64,000 nucleotides of DNA from Populus alba (GCF_005239225.2 NC_133289.1:193501-257500); one strand, 5' to 3'; positions 1 through 17,603 are shown, counted from the first letter of the stretch. Numbers and translations: made by a program. The notes: generated by a model not told the origin, from the sequence alone.

Positions 1-1
1 C

Positions 2-391
2 ACTAAAGAGCAATCAATTTCAATTGAAAATGAAGGGGAATATGAAGAAACTTCTAAGGGAAAAGAGACATCTTCCTCTAGTACACAAAAGAGGCAACAT
101 AGGAAGAGATATCGCATGTATGAAGATGATGGTGTTGAAAAGTTATTTAAACAGATTGGAGATGTAGCATTTACAATTCAAAGCCTCAACAAAAATCAAC
201 TTGATGTTAATGCATTATATATAGAAGTGATGAAAATTGAAGGCTTTGATGAGATCACTCTTGGGGATGCATTTGATCACTTGGTCCAAAATGAAATGTT
301 AGCAAAAGCATTTATGGCAAAAAATGCTAATTTGAGGAAAACTTGGGTTCAGAATTTTGTGAGCCAACGTTATTTCAGGCCTGCTTGCTAA
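2..391 (+). CDS. C-terminal part of a Myb/SANT-like domain protein (5' end outside window)
   Basis: The reading frame is open from base 2 to a TAG-free end at the TAA at 389-391, so the gene begins left of the window. The visible part starts with an acidic, Ser/Lys/Arg-rich linker. A helical tail of about 90 residues follows, containing 'LYIEVMKIEGFDEITL' and ending 'LRKTWVQNFVSQRYFRPAC'. Tails of this type are typical of the large plant family with an N-terminal Myb/SANT-like DNA-binding domain related to Harbinger transposon proteins (annotated as L10-interacting MYB-like or At2g29880-like). The DNA-binding domain itself is not in the window, so the call rests on the tail only. It could equally be a domesticated or degenerate transposon-derived gene. 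Confidence 0.55.
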   Translation, partial: TKEQSISIENEGEYEETSKGKETSSSSTQKRQHRKRYRMYEDDGVEKLFKQIGDVAFTIQSLNKNQLDVNALYIEVMKIEGFDEITLGDAFDHLVQNEMLAKAFMAKNANLRKTWVQNFVSQRYFRPAC

Positions 392-2260
392 GATGATTTG
401 ACTATGATAAGAAAGTATATGTTTGTTATTTGACAACTATGTTTATTTGTTTAATTCGGTCTAGCATGTTTATGTTTGTTAATTTGAACTAATATGTATG
501 TATATGACATCAAAACTTAATATTTATGCATGATTATGTTTGATGTTAGATATTTATATTTATTTCTTGACGCTTATTTGATATATATTAAAGGGATATT
601 AAAGGGATAATTGCCTATACCTGTAAAAAAAAAATTATCCAAAAAACCCATCAAAATATTTTTGTATTTATTTATCTTTTAAAAAAATCTTCATACCAAA
701 AAAAACCCAAATATCTAACTCTTACCATAAACTAATTTGGCTTTCTTTATATTAAAAAAAAATTATTTTAAGCTTTTAAAATTGAAAAAAAATATATTAA
801 TAGATTTTTACTTAAGAAATATTTCACAATGTTATTTCTCTAAAAATATGATATGACATATAGTTATATTTTATAAAATAAGCTATATATGAATATAGAA
901 TATAATAAAAAAAATTCATCATTATACTTTTTAGATTTCATTATTTTATTGTAAGTGATTAATATTATATTAAGTATTTTATATATATTAGATAAACTTG
1001 AAAAAAAATTAATTCATTAATAAATTATTTTTCCAGTTTATTTTCCATAACATAACCAAACACTGGAAAATATTTTCCAATTTATTTTCTATAACACTAC
1101 CAAACATCGAAAAATAATTCACTTTCCAGAAATTTACTTATCTCAGAATTCACTTTCTAAAAAAAAAAAAACTTTTCTGTAAACAAACGGAGTCTTGATA
1201 AAATCATAGTTTGTGTCGTTCCAGGAAATTCCAGGCCTGGAATCTCATCAAGGTCGGGCTTCACTTTCATGACAACTGCTTAACTAATCTTCAAGGAGTT
1301 CCCTGAAATCATGTTTTATGAAATTCTTATTACCTTTTTATTTCTTCATCATTTTCCAATACATTTCTTGATTCTATGTATAATTCTCACTCAACAGATA
1401 TGCTACTGTCAGTTGCTTGAATTATTCTATTCTTTTAGGGTTTTTTTTTCCTATTGGCTTCAGCAGTAACTTCCCTACCTGGACAGGCATCATGGAAAAG
1501 ATTTGAGGTTTTACCTTGAACTGATTCCCTGATAAGTTAGACAGATTCAAGATAAGTTGTTGGTGGTAATTGCAAGACCTCACACCACAGCTGAAACAGA
1601 TGTTGTAGAGCGAAAGTTGTTCTATTCCATGTCAAAACCTGTTCCAGTTTTGAATTCTCCAGGCAACGAAAACTATGGGCTGCCTGTAGTCTCTTGCCGG
1701 AGCTACTTATTATCTTTTAATTCGCTTGAAATCTCTGATAGGTTCGCAAGCCAAACAAATTTTCAACATGTTCACTAGGATCTGCCAACATTTATCCCTA
1801 GAGCACTTGACCAATTCCTCCATGTCAATGGGATGCGAATCCTCTAGAAATTCATGCCAGCCTTTCTCTGTATGTGTAACAATATATTATTACTCAAGTA
1901 AAACACACCAATTCCACTGGACAATGGAGTTATACATTACATAATTTATATGAAGATCAAACACAAACTCTGATTAATCACTATCATACTTTGCCAACAT
2001 GCCAGTATAACCATAGGCCTTCTCCTGAGATGTATCTATGAGAAGCACCTCACGGCAAAGCAAAGATCAGAGATTTTGCTTAAGATAGCACTAATCTGCT
2101 AAAGTTTTTTTGATTTCTGAACACTGAAAAATACAAGTAATAATTACGAAACATCAGCTTGATGAATATACGGAAACACATGCTCCACGGATGTACTTAA
2201 TGAGTCCACACTTCTACTCAGTTATCACCCCCAAACACTCAGGCATTTCTACTTGATGAT
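392..2260. other. AT-rich spacer with a repeat fragment and exon-like open stretches
   Basis: No gene was recognised. Bases 1017-1197 carry a reverse-oriented fragment of the terminal-inverted-repeat element found complete at 56510-57305. Bases 1530-1880 are less AT-rich and open on both strands. On the minus strand a possible exon after a CATACAG acceptor encodes 'WHEFLEDSHPIDMEELVKC' and ends in TAA; I could not assign it to a family. Confidence 0.5.
1017..1197 (-). mobile_element. fragment of a TIR element (same family as 56510-57305)
   Basis: Read on the minus strand, this stretch begins with the terminus 'GACTCCGTTTGTTTACAG'. It continues with the same AGAAAGTGAATT, GATGTTTGGTAGTGT and GTGTTTGGTTATGT blocks, in the same order, as the left end of the element at 56510. 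The other end of this copy was not found, so it looks truncated. Confidence 0.6.
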
Positions 2261-3703
2261 CTATTTGAACTTTGATGAATGGTTGGGCTTGAACTTGTAA
2301 GTACTGGAATTCCCAAGTGGAAAAGGAGCATCGGATTGGCTACCATGGGCTCTCTTGTTCTCATATCCTGGATAATCACCTCTGGAGAAGGGCACAATTT
2401 CGTGCAAACCCAAGCCAATCTTCTCTGCTTTCTTGACCAAATCCCATTTATCGTATGGGTCACCTTCCTTGTGTGTTACATGAATCTCCCCTTTATCCTG
2501 CTTCAAAAGAACTTTGGCATTGCTTAAGTAACCCTTTATCAGACTCTTGTTCAACCTATTTCAATCCCACCATATTTTTCATCAGTTAATGTTTCCAATT
2601 TTGATATTACAACATAAAGATCTCTAGAGAGACATGAAAGCATACAGACATTCAGCAATTTCAACACATCCTTTCGGCAGACAGTTCTCCAGTTCTTCCC
2701 ATTCAAATTTGATCTTATGCATGAATGAATCATTATGAAATATTTGGTCAAACCCCACCTCTTTTACTCAGTTTCAACCTAGTTAGAATGTCCATCAGAT
2801 GTTAAAGAGAACTCCTACACTAAAATAAGAAAAGTTTAATGTTTCCCTTGAGAGAACAGAAACACAATGAAAGAAACAATGAAGAGACTAGCTCAAATAA
2901 TCGTGGACAAAGAAACACGAAACTGAAAGGGGAGAGTGAGCAAGAGAACATAACTGGACCCTCAAGAAGTGGGAATCAAATGCAGATAAGACTTGCTCTT
3001 AAGTGAGAATGCATCATTTAGACTCTATCTCCTTGGTATTAAGAATTCTAATACAGGAAATTAGAAATCAACTCAAGAAAATAAACAAAACATAGACTCC
3101 AACAATCATATGATGGTATAAATAGAAGCAAAGGGAAAATAAATGATGTAAGAGGCTAGAACATAACTGGATTTGGCAGTAGCTAGCCTCAGGGAAGAGG
3201 AAACCAACATGAGGGAAGTTAAAGACAATTCGATCAAACCTCTGAGTCCTCAAAAAGAAGTGTCCACTCATCTCTTTTGCATCCACTCCATAGAACACTA
3301 ACCCTCCCTTCTCTTCTAGTTCCCTCACATTTCGTACTCCATTACTGTACTTTTTAGCTATGTTATCTATGCAGCACAGACAAACATAAACCTTCAATTA
3401 GATCATTCAAAATTCTTGCTTTAACCAGCAAAACTAAAGAAACCCGTCAACATGTTGGAAGTAAAAAGAATGGAGAGAGAGAAAAAGAGTACCTTGGGTA
3501 TCAACAGTAGTAGAAACCAAGTTGCAAGCAGAACCAAAAGCTCTAGCTAGAGAAACAGAGAAGGAGAAGTCACCTTCTCCGACCAATAACATCCGGTGCT
3601 TTGATGAGTAATGTTTTTTCCATCTCTCTGGCTCCTCATCTTCCTCATCATCTGATGAATTTGATTCTGTTTCTGTCTCTTGATATTCTTCTTCTTTTCC
3701 CAT
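2261..3703 (-). CDS. BMT5-like 25S rRNA (uridine-N3)-methyltransferase domain protein (At4g26485-like)
   Basis: Three exons join in frame with GT-AG introns: 3703-3493, 3366-3168 and 2555-2261. They encode about 234 residues. After an acidic N-terminus comes 'KHRMLLVGEGDFSFSVSLA', the glycine-rich SAM-binding motif of the DUF2431/BMT5-like Rossmann fold. The second exon has 'RFDRIVFNFPHVGF' and the third has 'GEIHVTHKEGDPYDKW', both hallmarks of the family. Yeast BMT5 methylates 25S rRNA; the plant members are small and mostly uncharacterised, and many are annotated as At4g26485-like or HIPP41-like. The start was chosen because the ATG opens the frame just before the acidic leader and gives the usual family length. 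The protein is probably nucleolar or cytosolic. No breaks were seen. Confidence 0.88.
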
Positions 3704-3819
3704 CTAGGTTATACAAAAGACTGTCTTTCAGTACTGATCACTCACCTATGCCTTTGCTTTTTGGTTGGCATTGTCTTTATAATTTCTTTTCACCATTCCA
3801 AATAAAGCAGAGCCCAATA

Positions 3820-3854
3820 CCCTCTCCCTCTCTCTCCCTCTCTCTCTCTCTCTG
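3820..3854. repeat. (CT)n microsatellite upstream of the BMT5-like gene
   Basis: A pyrimidine tract of CTCTCC and CT repeats, reading as (GA)n on the strand of the BMT5-like gene about 120 bases upstream of its start codon. This position fits the 5' leader or core promoter, where plant genes often carry GA/CT tracts. Confidence 0.7.
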
Positions 3855-4359
3855 CATGTGAAGGGCATAAAATACATACACTTTACTACTATATGGGAAA
3901 CTAGGATATTGAATTATTTTCTTTCTATAGTCTCGGATTTTGATTTTTCTCCCCTGGTAGATAATTACATCCCTTTTTATGATCAAAATATGAGTGTTGT
4001 TTTCGAGAGGAAAAAAACATGAAAACATCGATAAATAAATTTTACTAATATATCATATCCTTATTTTATATAACATGTCAACGATTTCTGGAAATTATCA
4101 ATTCTATTCCATTTTCTTCTTCTTTTTTTCTCTCCGTTACTCATTTTTCAAAAGACATGGCCCACCAAAACCATATCCCTTCACCACCGACCCCACTCCA
4201 CCACCTCATCAACCACCAAAAATCTAGTAATGATACATTAACAAACTGAAAATATTATCCTTGTTGACCTTTTCACAGGTGAGACATAAGCACAAAATCA
4301 TTCACATACGAGGTTTTGATGATGTTTTAAATTTTGATATAATGAAGAATAAGATTATT

Positions 4360-4661
4360 TAGTGTTTGAATAATAATTAATTAAATGTTCATATTAATAT
4401 TCTTTTCTTTGTAGCTTAGGAAGTGCATAATTAATGGTAATTTTTTTAATATTTGCATAATAGTATTTTTCAATGGGATTTGGAGATACTCCAATGATAA
4501 AGTCAGTACTTAGTGTTTGAATAGTGATTAATCAAATATTTATATTAATATTCTCTTCTTTATAGCTCAGGAATTGCATAATTAATGGTAAAATTCATAG
4601 TATTTGCAAAACAATATTTTTCGATGGGATTTGAGGACCTTCAAATGATAAAGTCAGTAAC
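4360..4661. repeat. two-copy tandem duplication, unit about 151 bp
   Basis: Copy 1 (about 4360-4510) and copy 2 (about 4511-4661) both run from TAGTGTTTGAATA through GTGCATAATTAATGG or TTGCATAATTAATGG to TGATAAAGTCAGTA. They differ by scattered substitutions and small indels, so the duplication is not recent. Confidence 0.75.
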
Positions 4662-5137
4662 TTTACATGGTGATTGTAATAAATAAAAGAAAGAGATTTA
4701 AATTCCAAGAATAAGAATGTTTGTTCTTGTTTTTGTATGGTAAATGCTTTAAAGATTGAGGTATGAATGCTTGGAGAGTAGAAAAAATAAATAATTTATC
4801 TAGATGCTTCAGAGGATATTTATAGTCCCTGAACTTGTTGTTTTGATGGAGTGGAGTGACTGAAAAGTCATCTAGTCCTAGTAGCATTAATGAGAGATAA
4901 AAATCATTGATACATCATTTAATGAAGGATAAATATCCCTTACAAATTATTAATGAGATGAAAATATAGAAGGCTCTTAAGAGACTTTTTATACACCTTA
5001 AGATGCAGTGAGATGATTATTCCTTACATGTATAATTCATGTTAGTAGTCTTAAGATAGAACTTAGACTAGTTAGGTTTGATGCATAGCTAAGCCTAGGA
5101 AAGATGTGTCCAATAGTTTATCAAACTCGAATTGTCT

Positions 5138-5757
5138 TAGGTTCAGCACATGGCTAAACCCAAGAATATTGGGTTTAGAAACTTGCCAGACCTATAATGT
5201 TTTGGGTCAACACATGGTTAAACCCAAGAATATTAGGCCTAACAACTTGTCAAATTCACGATGGATTGGATCAGCACATGGCTAAACCCAGAAATACTAA
5301 ATCTGGTAATTTGTCAGATCCATGATGTCTTGGGTCAGCATATGGCTAAACCCAGAATTACTAGACATGGTAATTTGTCAAACCCACGATATCTTGGACT
5401 CAATATATGGCTTAACTCAAGTATATTGGGCTTGATAATTTGCTAGACCCATATTGACTTAGGCTCATTATATGGCCAAACCTAAATATGTTGAGTCTAA
5501 CAACTAGTCACTCTCATATTGACTTGAGCTCAACATATAACTGAACCCAAGTATATTAAGTTTGACAGCTTACTAGACCCATACCACATTAGACTCAACA
5601 TATAACTAAACTTAAGTATGATGAGTGTGGAACTTGTCAGACCCATGTTGGCTTGGGTTCATCATATGGATGAACCTAAGTATATTGAATCTGATAATTT
5701 ATCAGATTCATGTTAACTTGGGCTCAACACATGACTGAGCCCAAATATATTTAAGCT
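5138..5757. repeat. minisatellite, about 10 units of roughly 62-66 bp
   Basis: A unit of the form 'GGGTCAGCACATGGCTAAAC', a spacer, then 'TTGTCAGACCCATGATGTC', recurs about every 62-66 bases. Unit starts lie near 5140, 5204, 5267, 5332, 5395, 5461, 5526, 5590, 5656 and 5721. Left-hand units are more alike than right-hand ones. Each unit can pair internally (TAAACCC with GGGTTTA), so the array could fold. An open frame across four units is a by-product of unit lengths near multiples of three. Confidence 0.85.
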
Positions 5758-7414
5758 TTAGATTATTTTAAAATATCAAAAAATTGAGTTAAAAAGATCA
5801 ACTCATCAGGTTGAAACAAATGAACAAATAAAAAGTCTCGTCATTTCCCTTTTTCATAAATATTGAATCAATTTCCTTCATCTCATGTAACACCAAACAA
5901 ATTATAATTATATACAATTTTTGAATGTTGAAGTGCATTAATGTATTAGCCAATTAAATGTTCGATGAACTTCATAATAATGAAAAACAAATTCTATCAT
6001 TGATGTAATTGATTAGACTTTGCTTTAACAAGTTTTGAGATTCTCTAATAGTGTAATTATATTATGGAAAAGATGTTAAAGTGTCTATTTTTCTTATTTT
6101 ATTATGCAGTAAAAGGTAAAAGGTTTTACAATATTGAAATTCTGAGACAATAATGGTATCAAAATAACTTGTGAAATGATTTTAAGAAATCATATTCAAT
6201 AACATGTTGAAGTCTAGTAATTCTAGTGGTTATTAAGGTGGAGTGGGATTGTTAGTGATGGTGAAGGGGTAGGGTTTTGGAGGATTGTGATTTTTTTAAA
6301 GGAATTAAGAGATGCTGAGAAGAAAAGAAAAAGAATGCTTAATAAAATTGGATTTTTAGGAGTTGCTAACATATGATATAAAATGATGATATGGCATAGT
6401 AGTTAATGAGATCGAGTTATAACTTATACAATTTCACTAATTATAGCTTGAGTACCATAAAGTTTCTCGAAAACATCATATGCTCTTGCATTAATAAATT
6501 ATTGTGTTTCAAGTTCAAAAACAATAACTACAAAAGAGAGAGTCTTTCCTTAACAAACATGCAAGAAGACAGTAAAAACCTTGCTAGTTGCAGGTCTCAC
6601 CTTCTATTGAGCAAGCAAAGAACCTGGTAAATAAGTCATAATCAAAGTACACACTATTTCAATAACATGAAAAGTGGACTTGACTTAGGTAAGGAACCCA
6701 CAACAAACGTTATCACTTTTTCACTTTTAATTTGACCTTAGTAGCATTCCTAATTACATGCTTTGATTCTTTATTTTTGTTTATTTAATTATTTTTTTCT
6801 ATCTTTAAAGTGTATTTGATGCTCCATTAAAGACTTCAAATTTAAAAATGAACATGAAAGCTACCCAATTCCTTGTTCATGTTATATATTTGGCAACAAT
6901 ATCACAATCACTCAAAAGGCTAAAGGATGAGGTTAAAACAAGCATTGCTAACTCTAACAATTAAGGAACTTTGGGAGCTGGGTGCACCAATACTTAGTAA
7001 ACATTGTCACAACAAACTACACTTCCTAAAAATTACTTACATATGTATTTAACATGACAATTCAGCATTCAATTGATTGTTTGTTATCAACTATTGGCAA
7101 ACCATCATCAAGCCAACAAAAGTGCAAGATTTGTATGGTTAAAAAGTACATAGATCATTATTTTATGAGTAAATTACATTGAGCAAAGTTGATGAGTGAT
7201 GAAGTCATTGAAAAACTTCAAAAGATTTTAGACTTTCACAATTGATAATGGGTTCTTTAGGGTGCCTACAAAACAAAGTGCTTATTGTGCTTTGGAAACT
7301 CTCCGATACTTAAGTTATTTATTGAGTTTGATTGCTCAAAAAATAAATAGGTAAAAAAATCACAAAGGTGAAAGAGGTGTTTTATTGTGTGTAGTGTACA
7401 TATGAGTGTTAGTG

Positions 7415-7580
7415 TAGAGATAAGTGCTCTTTATGAGTTATAGAAATGTACTCTAATAAAGAGATGAGTTTATTGTCTTCTATAGTGTTTTTAAGAGATG
7501 AGTGTTCTCAATGAGTTATGAAGAGGTACTCTAAATAGAGAGATAAGTCTTTTGTTTTCTATAGTGTTTATGAGAGATGA
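7415..7580. repeat. short tandem repeat, two to three units of about 80 bp
   Basis: The block GAGATAAGTG(C/T)TCT...ATGAGTTAT...GTACTCTAA...GAGAT(G/A)AGT...TTCTATAGTGTTT occurs twice in tandem, and a third partial copy begins near 7574. Non-coding. Confidence 0.65.
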
Positions 7581-7754
7581 GAGTTCTCAGTCTCAGTCTT
7601 AGTCTCTATCTCTCTCTGCTTGTTCTATTGGCCATTAAAGTCTTTTTTTAAAGAATTGTTTCCTGACTTATAATTTTAATGATGAAGATTAGATGTTAGG
7701 GTAATGGGTAGGGTCAAATAGCATACCCTCTTAGTTGGTAAGGAACATAGCTTG

Positions 7755-7757
<3 letters not shown>

Positions 7758-7799
<42 letters not shown>
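7758..7799. repeat. (TA)n microsatellite
   Basis: An uninterrupted TA dinucleotide run of about 42 bases, followed shortly by a poly-A tract. It accounts for the IYIYIY-type open frame on the minus strand. Confidence 0.95.
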
Positions 7800-7800
<1 letters not shown>

Positions 7801-8634
7801 GTCACTTTTATCTTAGATTGTGCCATAAGAGAATGATAAAAAAAAAAAAAAAAACGCATCGTGTTATTGATCGTGTAAGAGAATATTTTAAAAATCACAC
7901 AAAAAATAATCTTAAAAAAATCAATTTTAATGTGGATCACCATAACAACCTTGGTGTAAGCCATCATTAGTCATAAGATATAATACTATTCATAAATGAG
8001 GGTATCATAACTTTATTTATAGATAAAACTGAAATAATATTATGCATAAATACAGCTTAAATATAAATGTTTAAAAATAAGCTATCGAAATAGTAATGTA
8101 CACATACCCAAGAATGGATTGCAAACATGAACAAACACTACTATAATACTTTAATAGAATCTTTTACCAAATTATGGACTAGAACATTAGTGAAAAACAT
8201 TATATTACTTCATTGTTTTCCTTTTCTAATCAAACATTGAGTAGGCAAAGATCACCAATTTAGAAATAAATACATTATTTACCCAAAAAAAACAATCCAT
8301 AATATTGCTTTCGAAAATATAATAATCAAGTTATAAACAGATACATATAAACATATTATTATTTTTCACGAATTTGAATTAACTTTAAAAAATTTTTATT
8401 GTAGCCTTACTTTTTACATTTTTTAAAATACTAATAATTATTTGAAAATTAAATTTATAATTTTATTGTTTTTTTTGTATTCTATATCATATTTGTTCGT
8501 ATGTTTTCACTAATAGTATACCTCTACTTTTATATATCTTCTAATTTCAGAATTAATTTTGAAAATTAAATCTATGTTTTTATTATTTTCTTAAAAAATA
8601 TCTCATAATAGACGGCTTGGTTAAAACAGACAGA

Positions 8635-8711
8635 AGAAGGATCTAGAACAAAGAAAGACCTTCCCTTTCTCTATAAAAACACACCCAGAGACTCAACCTC
8701 TTAAAACCCTA
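8635..8711 (+). promoter_or_regulatory. HSP90 core promoter: heat-shock element, TATA box, telo-box in the leader
   Basis: Bases 8635-8649 read AGAAG GATCT AGAAC, three contiguous 5-bp units of a heat-shock element with one mismatch in the central inverted unit. TATAAAA lies at 8672-8678, 23 bases downstream. AAACCCTA, a telo-box common in leaders of highly expressed plant genes, follows at 8704-8711. The start codon is at 8796, giving a leader of roughly 90 bases rich in CT. The arrangement supports heat-shock factor control of the downstream gene. Confidence 0.7.
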
Positions 8712-8765
8712 GATCTCCCTCTTTCTCTCTTCTCTCTTCCTCTTTTTTCTTGGCGTGTCGTCTAG

Positions 8766-11545
<2,780 letters not shown>

Positions 11546-12976
11546 ACCCCAGCACTGTAGCAACAAACAGGGGTCTCAAGTAGTAGCGGTCCCCTCCTAT
11601 CCTTCCATTAATCTGATCCCAGTCTTTACGTTATGGATTTTGATTTTGTTAGGCTTACCAAAAAGGATGTGACGAATGGAGGTATTTACGTTTGTTATTG
11701 TTAAAACATGGTTTCTTTTTTCAACTAAAGTAAGATATGTGCAATTTCATCTTCACTTAGTTAAATCTTCTATCATTTTATATGATGTAAAAATGTATGC
11801 AATTGAAGTATGATGATGATACAGAATTGAGAGAAGCGGAAAAAATGTTTCGATGAAGGACAGCCAATAAAACATCCTCGATCATAAATTTCTCGGCCGA
11901 AGACGTAAATAATCGGTGAGTCCAAGGATTTGAAACATCAACAATTTATTGCGATAATGGACAAGATATTGGCGATCCGGCGCGATTATCTCATTTAACA
12001 AAAATAAAGTAGGCGGAATGAAATGGAATTTAGGCGGTAGAGATTTTGATCCCTATGAAATCCTCCACGCTTTATTCTCTTGATTTTTTAGTTTTTTGAT
12101 GCTAGCCTTTTGCGATTCATTCTGACGACGGATTTTGAGGTAATTAAATTGTTAAAACATGATATAAAATTCTTGTTCGGATCAAAGAAACATATTTCTT
12201 GGCATTAATACAAGATATATTAACATAAGAATGTCTTAGGATATTTCTTGGCATTAATACAAGATACATTAACACGACAAGCCTTGATTTTAGGTTTTGA
12301 AGAACTAGGCTGTGGTGAAACTTCAAATAAATACCAAAAAAAAAAAAATTGTCAACAGGATCCTTCAACCAAGCATAGCAGACATCTAAAATGATAAAGA
12401 TTTTTAGGCCATTCTAATAACTTAAAAAAATCAAAGTCTGCAGTGTACACAGGTAAGCAAAAGGCCACCGTTTCCAATTCAAGGAGAGAACAGAACAATA
12501 TTTAACAATACCACATTCTTTGCGTGCATGCTTGCTTGTTGGGTAGCTTGCAAGGATAATCAATTTCTTCAACAGCCTGATGAGCCTGAAGAATCCAACA
12601 GGTCTCTCTTTCTTGTACATGGAGAGCAGCATTATAATGGCTAATGGCACGGCATTACAAGAGATGGGCATTGTAATAGGTTAAAGGCCAAGCAAGTGAC
12701 TAGTTTGTAGAGAGCAGAGAATTAAACTGAGGCCAAAATCTCAAAAAACTAAATCAAAGCTTAATTAAATGCAACCGAGGAATTTAACCCCCATACAAAT
12801 GAAAGAACAAACAACCGCAACCCATTTGTTCCAGGTAGAAATTCTAATCTATGCAAAATGGAGAGAATGCTCAAGTCATTGCATTTCTAAAACTCAAGAC
12901 TGCATTCCTCCTATATCTAGGAACCCTTTGCACACAACCCCACACATTTCATTTAAACGGCATCAGTACAACTTAC
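11546..12976. other. convergent intergenic region between HSP90 and CBL
   Basis: It holds the 3' ends of two converging genes. A 34-base direct repeat built on ATATTTCTTGGCATTAATAC occurs at 12192-12225 and 12241-12274, 49 bases apart. No coding exon was recognised. Confidence 0.6.
12192..12274. repeat. direct repeat of 34 bp, two copies
   Basis: The sequence from ATATTTCTTGGCATTAATAC to ATTAACA is present twice with a single C/T difference, separated by 15 bases. Confidence 0.85.
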
Positions 12977-15672
<2,696 letters not shown>

Positions 15673-15688
<16 letters not shown>

Positions 15689-15717
15689 GATCTTTTCCAG
15701 GCGTCAAAACACTCCAT
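15673..15717 (-). promoter_or_regulatory. upstream ORF overlapping the CBL start codon
   Basis: On the transcript strand an ATG at 15717 lies 29 bases before the CBL ATG (15688). It opens a 14-codon frame ([14 protein letters not shown]) that stops at 15673, inside the CBL coding region and out of frame with it. The uATG sits directly after a likely 3' splice site (CTCCAG, exon from 15719), so it would be in the mature leader. A ribosome using it would have to re-initiate behind the CBL start. Confidence 0.6.
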
Positions 15718-15719
15718 AC

Positions 15720-17271
15720 CTGGAGCAAAGAGAGAGAGTTACATCTTCAATTGTGCACTCTAGTTAAAAAGACTGTTGATTCAGCAAGCAATCATGAAAA
15801 CAAAAGGGAAAAGTCTTGACTACGATGCGGGTTTAAGTTCTATTCTATTGCCTTGGAAAAGGAAGCATAGACTGTATAGTCAAATAACATGTTAGTGTAT
15901 TAGCCTTGGAAACACATGTACACTTGTGTCTAGAGAATGATAACAAGACAGGATATGAAATACTCAAAGTTTAGTCTGAGGCTAAACAGCCAAATCTAGA
16001 GTATTCCTCATGCTTACCACCACACCAAAAAGCCTACATCCTCAAAGGCTAAAATCAAAAGTTTATTCACTCCTGATACAAATTCATGTTGATATTTTGA
16101 AAGCCATTCAAAAAGGTTGGGGATTGATTTATTATGGACTGTGTTAAACCCAAAATTCGCTCATATCAGTTCACCTTTTAAGGGTACCCCGGTCCTTCGA
16201 AATCAACCCTTAGCTCCTGCCCTTGTTTTGGAGGATGAGAATCCAAGCTCAGAATGAACTTATTCATAAAAAACCAGACATGACAGCAAAATTCATCATC
16301 AATATTGAAAAGCCCATAAAAAATATACATGGCACTCTGAACAATACATTCAAATGCCATAACTGTCCTTTAAGAGGAAAGTTCTGATGACTATAGAACA
16401 TTGATGCACTCTTAAGTTCTATTGCCTGGGAAAAGGACAAGTTGACAGTATAGTATTTTTAAATCTCGGAAACCCTATCTACACCTATGTCTAGAAAAAA
16501 TGAGGAACACTGCAAATGAAAATGCTCACATGTTTAAAATCTTAGGAACTTGCATCACATATACTCTTGTCAAACAAGAAACACTATCAGAGGCTACACA
16601 ATGTCTAGAGCATATGCCACACTTGCTGCCCCCCTGCAGAGCATTCAACCTAAAGGAGCTCATATCAATATTTTTTCACCCCTAGGAACAACTCAAAGGC
16701 CTTTTTAAGGTGGGTGATTGACTTATTAGGGAATACAATAGCAATTAACAACTTGCTCCTATTAGTTTAACCTTTCAAGGGCGCCTCAATAATCCTTTGA
16801 AATCAATCCTTCCCTCCCACTTTTGTTTCAGCAGTAGAGATTTCAAGCTCAGAATGAAATTGTTCATAAATAATCAGATAACACAGCAAAATTCAATTAC
16901 AACATCAATATTCACTTTCTATCAATCAAAGGATGTAATCACAGGTATAATTAAACCTATAAACAAGCAGAAGCCATGATAACAGCTACAAGCAACAATT
17001 CATCAATTGCATTACATGTAACCGATCCAAAAACCTAAACTTTCTGATCCGATAACTCAATGCCATCTTAAGAATCGAAACTTGGCACAAACCACACACA
17101 GCAAACAATTGAACCATTAGCCCACAAAAGACAAGTAAAACCCAGAAGAAAGATTACGACTTTTAATAAGAAATCAAATCATTATCCAAGATTAAAAACA
17201 GAAACAATCAAGAATACATAGGTGAGAAAACAAGGAACTGTAGAGATGGATAATTTAGAAAAATACTTTAC
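15720..17271 (-). other. probable 5'-UTR intron of the CBL gene
   Basis: The minus strand has a donor CTGAAAG|GTAAAG at 17272/17271 and an acceptor CTCCAG at 15720, just before the uORF and start codon. Between them there is no coding exon. A leader exon would run from about 17340 to 17272, beside a purine-rich stretch. Long leader introns are common in plant CBL genes. The splice boundaries are inferred, not shown by transcripts. Confidence 0.55.
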
Positions 17272-17524
17272 CTTTCAGAAAATCAAACGAGAGGAAAGAA
17301 GGTTAAGAAGGGAAGGTGAAGAGAAGTCAAGACTCTTGTTCATGTCTCTTACTATTTCCTTTTCTTTCTTTCTTGGTAAAGTTTATTAGTATTATAATTA
17401 TGTAGAGAGGGAGAGACGGGGTTGTTGAGCACGCAGAGAGTGGTTGGGATTTATTTAATGTAATTAAACTTAATTTAATAAAACCCAATTCGCAAAACAA
17501 GGTGTTTTTTAAAACATATTTCTT

Positions 17525-17528
<4 letters not shown>

Positions 17529-17600
<72 letters not shown>
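17529..17600. repeat. (AT)36 microsatellite
   Basis: A pure AT dinucleotide tract of 72 bases upstream of the CBL transcription start region. It produces an artefactual IYIYIY open frame. Confidence 0.97.

Positions 17601-17603
<3 letters not shown>

Larger units (their letters stand above)
3855..8634. other. gene-free AT-rich spacer with tandem repeats
   Basis: About 4.8 kb without a recognisable coding exon. It contains the tandem duplication at 4360-4661, the minisatellite at 5138-5757, a tandem repeat at 7415-7580 and a TA microsatellite at 7758-7799. The short open frames here fall in repeats or low-complexity sequence. Confidence 0.6.

Noticed and set aside
5261..5446. 61-codon open frame in the 5.1-5.8 kb region
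   Set aside because: It lies wholly in the minisatellite and repeats the same peptide pattern because unit lengths are near multiples of three.
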